Shown: positions 1-5,636, numbered from the stretch's first letter. The stretch: DNA of 5,724 bases from Oligoflexia bacterium (GCA_903858195.1 CAIOHW010000086.1:1-5724); one strand, 5' to 3'. Made by a program: numbers and translations. The notes: generated from the letters alone by a model not told the origin.

Positions 1-1004
1 CAGTTTCGTAGCCGACCGAAGGCTTCGAGCTGACCGACAGTCGCCTTCACGCCTTCTTCAAGAGAAGTGAATGCTCTTGTGTAGCCCGCATCGCGGAGCT
101 TCCGGGTGGTGGCCTGCGTGAAGTACTGGTAGCGCTCCCGGATTGCTTCGGGCGTATCGATGAACTCGATCTGCTCTGGCTGGCCCATGGACTTGAAGAC
201 CGCGCGCGTGAGGTCAAGGAAGGTCCGGGCCTCGCCCGTGCCGACGTTGTAGATTCCCCGGCGGACCGGATGGGTGGCCGCAAATTCGAGAATATCGATC
301 ACGTCTCGGACAAAAATAAAATCCCGGCTCTGGTGGCCGTGGGCAATGCCCTCGCGGTGGCTCTTGAAGAGGCGAACGCCGCCTGACTTGCAGATCTGGT
401 CGTAGGCATGGAGGACCACGCTCGCCTGCCCGCCTTTATGACGTTCACCAAATCCATACACATTGAAAAACTTGTGGCCTGACCAGGCGGGAGGGTGGCT
501 TCCCTTTTTCTCCTGCTCAATGGCCCAGACATCAAACAGGCGCTTGGATTCGCCGTAGGGATTCAGGGGTTTGAGATGGTCCATCGCCGACTCGTCATCT
601 GCGTAGCCCAGTTCGCCGCCTCCATACGTGGCCGCGCTGCTGGCATAGCAAAGCGGGATGGAGTTTCGGGTGCAGTAGTCCCAGATCTTCTGCGAGTACT
701 CGACGTTGACCCGGCGAAGGAACTCAACATTGAGCTCGGTGGTGGACGAGCAGGCGCCGAGATGGATGACGACGTCGGGGCGGGTGCCGGGGTGGGCGGC
801 AAGCCAGGTCCAGAGGTCACGGAAATCGACTTTTGTGCCGAAGTCGAGGCCCGAGTGTTCCGGGCGTGAGCTGAAGGCCTGGAGGTCGTCGGCGCTGATG
901 ACGGCAAAACCCCGCTCGTTGCAGCGCTCCACCATTCGGGCTCCGATAAAGCCGGCAGCCCCTGTGATCAGCCAAAGCGGTTTGCGAGTGAGGTTCGATT
1001 CCAT
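1..1004 (-). CDS. hldD: ADP-L-glycero-D-manno-heptose 6-epimerase (HldD/RfaD), 3' end cut by the window edge
   Basis: This enzyme epimerises ADP-D-glycero-D-manno-heptose to the L-glycero form, the last cytoplasmic step in making the heptose donor for LPS inner core. My translation of the minus strand gives 334 residues of an extended short-chain dehydrogenase/epimerase. It has an NADP-binding glycine motif GAAGFIG (15-21), the HldD signature GACSSTTE (83-90), YASSAATYGG (120-129) with the catalytic serine, and the YxxxK pair Y150/K154 in YGESK. FNVYG (180-184), GHKG-like RHKGG with K190 (equivalent to the second catalytic base in E. coli HldD), RDFIFV (228-232) and YQYFTQA (292-298) follow. 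E. coli HldD has 310 residues, so the fold is essentially complete. The bases after N334 are TG, so a TGA stop may lie one base outside the window. An in-frame ATG at 1040 would add 12 residues. Neither start has a clear Shine-Dalgarno sequence; I chose 1004 because homologues begin close to the glycine motif. The family call is near certain, the start is not. Confidence 0.95.
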   Translation of the reverse strand, partial: MESNLTRKPLWLITGAAGFIGARMVERCNERGFAVISADDLQAFSSRPEHSGLDFGTKVDFRDLWTWLAAHPGTRPDVVIHLGACSSTTELNVEFLRRVNVEYSQKIWDYCTRNSIPLCYASSAATYGGGELGYADDESAMDHLKPLNPYGESKRLFDVWAIEQEKKGSHPPAWSGHKFFNVYGFGERHKGGQASVVLHAYDQICKSGGVRLFKSHREGIAHGHQSRDFIFVRDVIDILEFAATHPVRRGIYNVGTGEARTFLDLTRAVFKSMGQPEQIEFIDTPEAIRERYQYFTQATTRKLRDAGYTRAFTSLEEGVKATVGQLEAFGRLRN

Positions 1005-1033
1005 CGGGATATTTGTGGCAGAAATCGGGTGTG

Positions 1034-1062
1034 TTGTCATCCGGATGGCAGGCCATTACACT
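1034..1062 (+). promoter_or_regulatory. Putative sigma70-type promoter for the CheY-like gene
   Basis: TTGTCA at 1034-1039 matches the -35 consensus at five of six positions. It is followed after exactly 17 bases by TACACT (1057-1062), which matches the -10 consensus at four of six. The predicted transcription start would be about 1069-1070, only two or three bases before the ATG at 1072, so the message would be almost leaderless. On the opposite strand the overlapping bases 1055-1060 read TGTAAT, a five-of-six -10 match facing hldD but without a good -35. The spacer between the two divergent genes is only 67 bases, so control is probably shared. This rests on pattern matching alone. Confidence 0.4.
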
Positions 1063-1071
1063 GTTTAAGAA

Positions 1072-1467
1072 ATGAAACTCGATGAAGTCTGCGTCCTGAT
1101 TGTCGAGGACGTGCAGGCCATGCAGCTCAAGATCAAGGATCTCTGTCGCGAGATCGGTTTCAGGCACATCAGCACTTCGGCCAATGGGGATGAGGCCAGG
1201 GTGGTGCTCTCGATGGATGATGTGCACCTGATCCTGGCCGACTGGTACACCGAACCGGTATCGGGGCTCGAGCTCCTGATGCAAGTACGCGCCGATCCGA
1301 GGCTTTCCTCCTGCGCCTTCATCATGGTCACTGCAGAAAACACCCGAGAGAAGGTACTTGAGGCTCTGAGGTACGGGGTCGATGACTACCTGCTCAAGCC
1401 CATTTCGGCATCCCAACTTCAAAGCAAGGTGATGTCGGTTCTGATGAAAAGGAAGGTGATCGGTTGA
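1072..1467 (+). CDS. CheY-like single-domain response regulator
   Basis: A 131-residue protein consisting of one receiver domain and no output domain. The expected active site is present: acidic pair E12/D13 after the first hydrophobic strand (VCVLIVED), phospho-acceptor D57 in LILADW, T87 in VTAE, Y106 as the aromatic switch residue, and K109 in LLKP. The DW and VTAE wording and the length are close to chemotaxis CheY. One deviation is that the loop after the aspartate reads DWYTEPVSG, so the usual proline at D+4 sits at D+5. Such a protein normally takes phosphate from a histidine kinase or Hpt and works by binding a partner. No kinase, methyl-accepting receptor or flagellar gene lies in the window. 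The only obvious partner is the next gene, which overlaps this one by 4 bases. The start has no clear Shine-Dalgarno sequence, only a weak AAGA just before the ATG. Confidence 0.93.
   Translation: MKLDEVCVLIVEDVQAMQLKIKDLCREIGFRHISTSANGDEARVVLSMDDVHLILADWYTEPVSGLELLMQVRADPRLSSCAFIMVTAENTREKVLEALRYGVDDYLLKPISASQLQSKVMSVLMKRKVIG
1451..1466 (+). promoter_or_regulatory. Shine-Dalgarno site supporting a TTG start
   Basis: GGAAGG at 1451-1456 lies inside the last codons of the receiver gene, seven bases before TTG at 1464. The TTG shares bases with the receiver's TGA stop (TTGA). The strong site at ideal spacing favours this start over the in-frame ATG at 1488 and suggests translational coupling of the two genes. 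Confidence 0.7.
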
Positions 1468-1922
1468 GCCCCGAAAGTCGCACCAAGATGCTTCAGATCA
1501 GGCAGTTCATTGAAGAGCTTTCGGGCTTTGCAGCATCTGCTGAAGAGACGCTTGCCCTGATCGAAGCCGACATGGATGCCAACCGTGCAAAGTTCGACGT
1601 GTTTGCACGAATGATGCTCACCATCCGGGGCACGGCCCAGCAGCTCGGGTTTCCGAAGGTCGCCGAGATCGCACGTCTCGGTGAAGAGATTGCCGTCAAA
1701 GCGGTGACGGCTGAGAGTCGGCCTCAGGTGCGCAAGTGCATCGGGAGCCTCTGGGATGCCCTGACCACGGTCAAGCATCTGATCATCCACCGGGACTCCG
1801 AGACCGGCGAAGAGCAGGCAATTCTGATCAATCGCCTGGAGTACACTTTGAACGCCTTTGGGGGCGCACGCCCTCAGGTGGACTCTGATGAGATCGCCAG
1901 GCTTCTGGCCGAGCGCGGCTAG
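1464..1922 (+). CDS. Hpt-like helical protein without the phospho-accepting histidine (candidate CheY partner)
   Basis: The protein has 152 residues, is predicted to be mostly helical and soluble, and shows no signal peptide or membrane segment. Residues 14-107 follow the Hpt/CheA-P1 pattern: a first helix rich in acidic and hydrophobic residues (AEETLALIEADM, 26-37), then FARMMLTIRGTAQQLGF (47-63), then a third helix (PKVAEIARLGEEI, 64-76) and a fourth (88-107). In active Hpt domains the second helix reads H-[ST]-[IL]-K-G; here it reads L52-T-I-R-G, so the histidine is leucine and the lysine is arginine. Histidines 105 and 109 exist but lie in another helix. The tail, D140 to L148, contains DEIARLL, which resembles the CheY-binding LSQxEIDALL peptide of FliM. 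It starts at a TTG overlapping the receiver stop and shares its stop palindrome with the convergent gene. The reading as a phospho-dependent binding partner is an inference. It could also be an uncharacterised helical family that matches Hpt by chance. Confidence 0.8.
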   Translation: MSPESRTKMLQIRQFIEELSGFAASAEETLALIEADMDANRAKFDVFARMMLTIRGTAQQLGFPKVAEIARLGEEIAVKAVTAESRPQVRKCIGSLWDALTTVKHLIIHRDSETGEEQAILINRLEYTLNAFGGARPQVDSDEIARLLAERG

Positions 1923-3160
1923 ATCAGCTGCGACAGGCGATCAATTCGCGAAGCCTGCTGGTCGCCGCGAAACTCGGCGTTCAGGAGAATGGATCCTCGC
2001 TCGATCTCCTGGTCTGCTGCCTTCAGTCGGAGGCGGCGTTTGCCCTCCTGGCCGCACCAGTAGAACTCCCAGTCAGGTCCCACCCGGTGGGCCGGACTGA
2101 CCAGGCGATGGGTGTGCCGCGCTCCTGAGAGTGCGGGAAGCAGCTCGGCCCGGGATGACCGCGTCTTGGAGAATACGAGGTAGCTGAAGGGCAGGCTCTT
2201 GCGATCCAAGCCCGTCAGGTCATCGAGGATCCTGAGGTAGGGGGGGCGCCACCAGGATACCTCTTCGTGGCACCAGTCCTCGGCGTCCTCGAGCGCGCCA
2301 CAGCGTTGGTGTCCAAGGCAGGGGAGAAGCAGCTGCATCGAGCCCCCGCGCGCGGCGTCCTGAGCCAGCAGTTCCCTGCGAAGCTCGAGCAGGCGTCGTG
2401 ACTGAAGCCGCATGGCGGGCTCCATCAGGATCACAAGGCCCCCGTCGTCGAGGTGCTTATCCCAGGAGTCGAGAAGGCTCCGGGCAATGTCGGAGGCGGG
2501 AGCCTCGAACTCATTGAGGAAGAAGCTCATCAGCCAGAGGTTGAAGCGGGGTGCCGTGCGCGGGAGCCAGCCCTTGGACGGGTCGAGCTTGCGATGAAAG
2601 GGACGCGTGGCATACGCGGGGCCTCCAAGCCACAACTGAAGATCCGCGAACCAGGACTCACCCAGGGCGAGAGTGGCGCGATCCTGCTCGATGAGCGCAA
2701 AGTTGCCTTCGGCCGGAAGGCCAAGCGGAGCGAAGCGCTCGCCCGCGAGGATGCCACAGGCTCCGGTGGCCGGGCCCGCACCGAACTCGATGGCGCGGAG
2801 CTGTTGAAGCGGTCCCGGTCCCGCGGGCCAGCGGTAGCCCAGGCGGGAGAGCTCCGACCAGATCGAGGCCATTCGGTAGAGATTGCCGGGCATGAACGAA
2901 AGAAAGTAGGCGAGCCTCAGGTTCTCGGGGTTGCTGCCTTTTTGCCAGTAGCGCTCGAGTCCTGATGACGCGTCCTTTTCCTGGAGGCGGTTGAAGAGCT
3001 CCTTGAGGCGCTCGACATGGGGAGCGACCGATCGCGTGAGGAAGCGCTTGTTGCGAAGATCTGCACGATCGGGAAGCAGTCCGGCCGCAACACAGGTCCG
3101 AGCCAGTGTCTGCTCGAACTCCTCTCCAAAAGCATTGGTTAGCGGTATCGGAACCTTCAC
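1919..3160 (-). CDS. Rsm22-family small-ribosomal-subunit methyltransferase-like protein
   Basis: A 413-residue protein of the Rsm22/METTL17 family, which acts in assembly of the small ribosomal subunit and is known mainly from mitochondria and some bacteria. An S-adenosylmethionine-type motif EFGAGPATG lies at 125-133 after an N-terminal helical region. FNLWLMSFFLNE (206-217) is followed by an acidic GGLVILMEP strand (240-248). The family hallmark is present: C281 and C287 in LPCLGHQRC, C297 in EDWCHEE, and a late C369 in YWC, giving C-x5-C-x9-C-x71-C, the pattern that holds a [4Fe-4S] cluster in METTL17. FSYLVFSK (325-332) and HRLVSPAHRVG (351-361) match the conserved C-terminal region. The start is GTG with no good Shine-Dalgarno sequence. 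A -10-like TACAGT sits 8 bases upstream, and the frame stays open upstream to a TAA near 3213 without a better start codon. Whether it still methylates RNA or works mainly as an assembly factor cannot be told from sequence. Confidence 0.88.
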   Translation of the reverse strand: MKVPIPLTNAFGEEFEQTLARTCVAAGLLPDRADLRNKRFLTRSVAPHVERLKELFNRLQEKDASSGLERYWQKGSNPENLRLAYFLSFMPGNLYRMASIWSELSRLGYRWPAGPGPLQQLRAIEFGAGPATGACGILAGERFAPLGLPAEGNFALIEQDRATLALGESWFADLQLWLGGPAYATRPFHRKLDPSKGWLPRTAPRFNLWLMSFFLNEFEAPASDIARSLLDSWDKHLDDGGLVILMEPAMRLQSRRLLELRRELLAQDAARGGSMQLLLPCLGHQRCGALEDAEDWCHEEVSWWRPPYLRILDDLTGLDRKSLPFSYLVFSKTRSSRAELLPALSGARHTHRLVSPAHRVGPDWEFYWCGQEGKRRLRLKAADQEIERGSILLNAEFRGDQQASRIDRLSQLI

Positions 3161-3225
3161 TGGGGGAGACTGTACCGCAAATTCAGGTCTTTCACGACCG
3201 TGCAGGGCGGTTTAACCTTTGAGGC
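3161..3225. promoter_or_regulatory. Divergent promoter spacer between the Rsm22-like gene and the PHA-like gene
   Basis: These 65 bases must hold the start signals for both flanking genes. On the minus strand TACAGT (3174-3169) lies 8 bases before the GTG at 3160. On the plus strand TAACCT (3213-3218) lies 7 bases before the ATG at 3226, with TTCACG (3191-3196) 16 bases further upstream as a four-of-six -35. A small dyad GGTT-T-AACC (3209-3217) overlaps the plus -10 candidate. All matches are partial, so this is a plausible reading rather than a firm call. Confidence 0.3.
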
Positions 3226-3522
3226 ATGCCGTCCTATTCAAAAAAGGTGAATGTTCCGGGCAAGTCTGCCCAGGAACTCTACGAAAAGATCAGCCACGAT
3301 ATCGCCCAGATGGTGGCCAAATGGGGGCTTCCCAACGCCAAGTTGAGCCATGAGCCCGCCAAGCGCCAGATCCTGCTCAAGGCTCCCATGGTGGATGCCA
3401 CATTGAGCTGCATGGATGGGGAGCTCAGGCTCGATGCCCAGCTTGGGTTACTGGCCCTGCCGTTTCGATCCAAGATCGACGAGCAGGTGGACCGCTGGGT
3501 GAGTCGGAACTTTCCTGCGTGA
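3226..3522 (+). CDS. Small polyhydroxyalkanoic-acid-system (PHA_gran_rgn)-like protein
   Basis: A 98-residue soluble protein with no signal peptide or membrane helix. The layout matches what I recall of the polyhydroxyalkanoic acid system family (PF09650): a basic start followed by an amphipathic helix (AQELYEKISHDIAQMV, 15-30), a short strand region, then the most typical part, LRLDAQLGLLALPFRSKI (67-84). That part has the LG-x4-PF-x2-KI signature and runs into a final helix (DEQVDRWVSR, 85-94). Family members are small and often annotated as PHA granule regulators, but no PHA synthase, depolymerase or phasin is nearby. Instead the gene overlaps murJ by 4 bases (GTGA), which suggests coupled expression and perhaps an envelope-related role. 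GAGG lies only one base before the ATG, too close for a normal Shine-Dalgarno site, so the transcript may be leaderless. The family call is by pattern only. Confidence 0.75.
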   Translation: MPSYSKKVNVPGKSAQELYEKISHDIAQMVAKWGLPNAKLSHEPAKRQILLKAPMVDATLSCMDGELRLDAQLGLLALPFRSKIDEQVDRWVSRNFPA

Positions 3523-5144
3523 GCGGAGTGCTTCGATCCGCCGCCGTGATGGGGGCGGCAACTTTTTTGAGCCGCATCATGGGGCTCGTGCGCGAGCAGG
3601 TTTTTGCCCATCTTTTCGGCGCCGGCCACTCCGTGGACGCATTCAATATCGCCTTTCGCATTCCCAACCTCCTGCGGGATCTCTTTGCGGAAGGGGCCAT
3701 GAGTGCGGCATTGGTGCCAACTTTTACCAGGGTACGCGAAACCCGTGGTGCCGGGGCCTCGTGGGCGCTGGCATCCCGCGCCATTCGCGTGCTGCTGGTG
3801 ACTGTTGGCCTGCTTTCGGCTCTTGGGGTGCTGTTTTCTGATCAGCTCGTAGCCTTATATGCCGGAGCGTTTCGTGAGGTTCCCGGAAAGTTCGAGCTTG
3901 CCGTATCGCTCACGCGGATGCTGTTTCCATTCTTTCCTCTGGTCGCGCTCGCAGCCGCCTACATGGCGGTGCTCAACTCGCTCGGCGTCTTCTTCATGCC
4001 TGCACTGGCAAGCGCCCTGTTTAACGTCGTCTCAGTGGTCACGGGCGTGGCCGGGGCCTGGATCTGCAGCCATCGCGGCTGGGAACCGATCTACGGCATG
4101 GCCGTAGGGGTAGTGCTCGGTGGGGCCGCTCAGGCGTTCTGCCAGCTTCCGGATCTGAACAAAAAACGCAGGGCAGATCTCGGGACGAGGGGCGCCCGCC
4201 CTGAGCAGGTGAACTGGCAGCGGGATCCGGATTTAAGGGCCATGGCGGCGCTCATGGTGCCCGGAACCGTGGGTCTTGCCGCCACGCAGACCAGCATCCT
4301 CGTCAACAGCATCCTGGCCACGGCCGCGGGTGCCGGGGCGGTTTCGTGGCTGAACTACGCGTTCAGGCTCATGCAGTTTCCGATTGGCGTCTTCGGGGTG
4401 TCGCTTTCGCAAGCAACCCTGCCGAGGGTCTCCCAGCAGTGGGCTCGAGGCGAGTTCGCGGGAGCCGCCCGGACGATCGAACGGAGTCTAGCCCATGTGT
4501 TTGCCATCAACCTTCCTGCGGCCCTTGGACTCGCAGCACTTGCAGAACCACTGATTTCGATTCTCTTTGAGCATGGAAAATTCACCGCCTCCGATACGGC
4601 AGCCACCGCCCAGGCCCTGGCTGCCTACTCCATAGGTCTTGCCGCCTATTCGGCCGTCAAGGTGCTTGCACCGGCATTCTATGCGTTCGGTACAACCCGG
4701 GTTCCGGTCATGGCCAGCGTGGTGGGAGTGGGGGTGACCATCGTGCTGAACCTGCTCAGTGTTCGCTGGCTGGGGTTCTGGGGACTGGCGCTGGGCACTT
4801 CGGCCGGGGCCTACGTCAATCTGGGATGGTTGCTTCGATCCGCATCCCTCACCCTGGGAGCGCGCGGAGCGATTTTTTCAGGGTGGGGCGTGGCCAGCAG
4901 ATTCCTCGTTCATCTGGGGGTTGCCGCAGCCATGGCGCTTGCCTGCCGCAGTACCTGGCTTGCCTTCGGTTGGGCTCTGGGAGAGGGGCTCCCGCAGCGC
5001 TGCCTCTGGCTCGGGCTGCTCGTGGGTGAGGGTGTCTGTGCCGTGCTGCTCGTGGCGTGGATTTTTCGGGTCACTGAGACGCTCGAGGTGCTTCAGGGGT
5101 TGGGGGATCGCCTGCGGCGAAAATTTGGCAAAAAAACAGTGTGA
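3519..5144 (+). CDS. murJ: Lipid II flippase MurJ (MviN)
   Basis: An integral membrane protein of 541 residues (E. coli MurJ has 511) that moves lipid II from the inner to the outer face of the cytoplasmic membrane for peptidoglycan synthesis. Hydrophobic segments are spread along the whole length, as expected for the 14-helix MOP-superfamily fold. Charged residues needed in E. coli MurJ line up: R19, R25, D40 and R53 in the N-terminal stretch (FLSRIMGLVRE, GAGHSVDAF, RIPNLLRDLFAEGA), and R283 in the helix-7 motif WLNYAFRLMQFPIGVFGVSL. KFTASDT (354-360) and KVLAPAFYA (381-389) are further family landmarks. A charged loop at 213-239 joins the two halves. The GTG start overlaps the upstream gene's stop; it aligns with the start of E. 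coli MurJ, whereas the in-frame ATG at 3549 would remove ten conserved-looking residues. Only a weak GGA precedes the GTG, so translation probably depends on coupling to the upstream gene. The last residues are basic (RRKFGKK), typical of a cytoplasmic tail. Confidence 0.97.
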   Translation: MSGVLRSAAVMGAATFLSRIMGLVREQVFAHLFGAGHSVDAFNIAFRIPNLLRDLFAEGAMSAALVPTFTRVRETRGAGASWALASRAIRVLLVTVGLLSALGVLFSDQLVALYAGAFREVPGKFELAVSLTRMLFPFFPLVALAAAYMAVLNSLGVFFMPALASALFNVVSVVTGVAGAWICSHRGWEPIYGMAVGVVLGGAAQAFCQLPDLNKKRRADLGTRGARPEQVNWQRDPDLRAMAALMVPGTVGLAATQTSILVNSILATAAGAGAVSWLNYAFRLMQFPIGVFGVSLSQATLPRVSQQWARGEFAGAARTIERSLAHVFAINLPAALGLAALAEPLISILFEHGKFTASDTAATAQALAAYSIGLAAYSAVKVLAPAFYAFGTTRVPVMASVVGVGVTIVLNLLSVRWLGFWGLALGTSAGAYVNLGWLLRSASLTLGARGAIFSGWGVASRFLVHLGVAAAMALACRSTWLAFGWALGEGLPQRCLWLGLLVGEGVCAVLLVAWIFRVTETLEVLQGLGDRLRRKFGKKTV

Positions 5145-5159
5145 GCGCCACGACACTGT
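5136..5159. repeat. Inverted repeat ACAGTGT-N10-ACACTGT spanning the murJ stop
   Basis: Two perfect 7-base arms (5136-5142 and 5153-5159) flank a 10-base centre. The left arm overlaps the murJ TGA. On the plus strand no T-run follows, so it is not a terminator for murJ. On the minus strand a run of T (complement of 5131-5136) follows, but no minus-strand gene ends here. It sits just upstream of a -10-like TAGACT (5164-5169), so an operator for the next gene is possible. An arm of this length could also arise by chance. Confidence 0.4.
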
Positions 5160-5189
5160 GGGCTAGACTGATTTCAAAAGGGGATCTCC

Positions 5190-5636
5190 ATGACCACGAC
5201 CCGCGAATCGGTCAGGCTGTTGTGCAAGAGCATCATCACCCGGCTGGAAAATCGCAAATCGATCGCATTCCCGCCCCGTTTGCGCCAGATCGTGGCAGAC
5301 GAGGTGTTCAATCTGGTGGGTCCCTACATCATCTCTGAAGGTGATATTCGGGAAAAGGCCCTGGCCAAGATGGGTGCCCGAGCCGAGCTTCTCGAAGACA
5401 GCCAGTTCACGGAGTCCGAACAGTTTCGGGCGGCCAAGGCGGTCATCAAGGCCTCCTTGGGGGATGATGAGCTGAACGGCTTTTTCTTTCAAAAGCCCGT
5501 GAAGGTCGTAGCCAATTCGATCGCTGCCTACCTCATGCGCTCTTCCCACATCGATGATGTGTACGAGACCGACGAGGAGCTGGAGAAGCAGATCGTCGAG
5601 ACCGTGAAGACCTTTCGCATCGAAGACGCCCACTGA
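5190..5636 (+). CDS. DUF507 family protein
   Basis: A 148-residue, mostly helical, soluble protein that I assign to DUF507 (PF04368), a family of unknown function seen in deltaproteobacteria, Aquificae and related groups. Two similar halves can be seen. The first runs from about 10 to 62 (SIITRLENRKSI, then EVFNLVGPYI, then GDIREKALAKMG). The second runs from about 80 to 142 (AAKAVIKASLGDDELNGFF, then VANSIAAYLM, then DDVYETDEELEKQIVETV). Each consists of a helix, a loop with a hydrophobic/aromatic turn, a helix, then an acidic segment leading into a charged helix. The closing acidic DDVYETDEEL followed by a basic/hydrophobic helix is the part that most resembles the family. The start is well supported by AGGGG at 5179-5183, six bases before the ATG. 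The 45-base gap after murJ holds a possible -10 (TAGACT, 5164-5169) but no clear -35, so read-through from murJ is equally possible. The gene converges with the next one at 12 bases distance. Confidence 0.82.
   Translation: MTTTRESVRLLCKSIITRLENRKSIAFPPRLRQIVADEVFNLVGPYIISEGDIREKALAKMGARAELLEDSQFTESEQFRAAKAVIKASLGDDELNGFFFQKPVKVVANSIAAYLMRSSHIDDVYETDEELEKQIVETVKTFRIEDAH

Noticed and set aside
495..869. 124-codon plus-strand frame opposite hldD.
   Set aside because: It is antisense to the highly conserved central part of hldD and has no ribosome site or recognisable domain.
817..1422. Long open frame on the minus strand across the receiver gene and the hldD start (201 codons).
   Set aside because: It lies antisense to a clear CheY-like gene and overlaps the start of hldD in another frame. 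Its translation shows no recognisable domain.
1464..1922. Reading this protein as an active Hpt using H105 or H109.
   Set aside because: Those histidines lie in the last core helix, away from the conserved [ST]-[IL]-K-G context, so they are unlikely to be the phospho-accepting residue.
2453..2965. 170-codon plus-strand frame inside the Rsm22-like gene.
   Set aside because: It is antisense to a gene with conserved motifs throughout. Its translation is low-complexity, rich in Glu, Arg, Gly and Ala, as expected of a shadow frame in GC-rich DNA.
5131..5159. Intrinsic terminator on the minus strand (hairpin followed by T6).
   Set aside because: No minus-strand gene ends nearby; the next one upstream on that strand already stops at 5649. 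The 7-base stem with a 10-base loop is also weak.
5125..5169. TTGGCA (5125-5130) as a -35, or as part of a sigma54 -24/-12 promoter, for the DUF507 gene.
   Set aside because: The spacing to TAGACT is about 33 bases, far too long for sigma70, and there is no GC element at the right distance for sigma54.
5163..5633. Open minus-strand frame of 156 codons covering almost exactly the DUF507 gene.
   Set aside because: It is a mirror of the plus-strand gene, which has a good ribosome site and family resemblance. The antisense product looks like a composition artefact.
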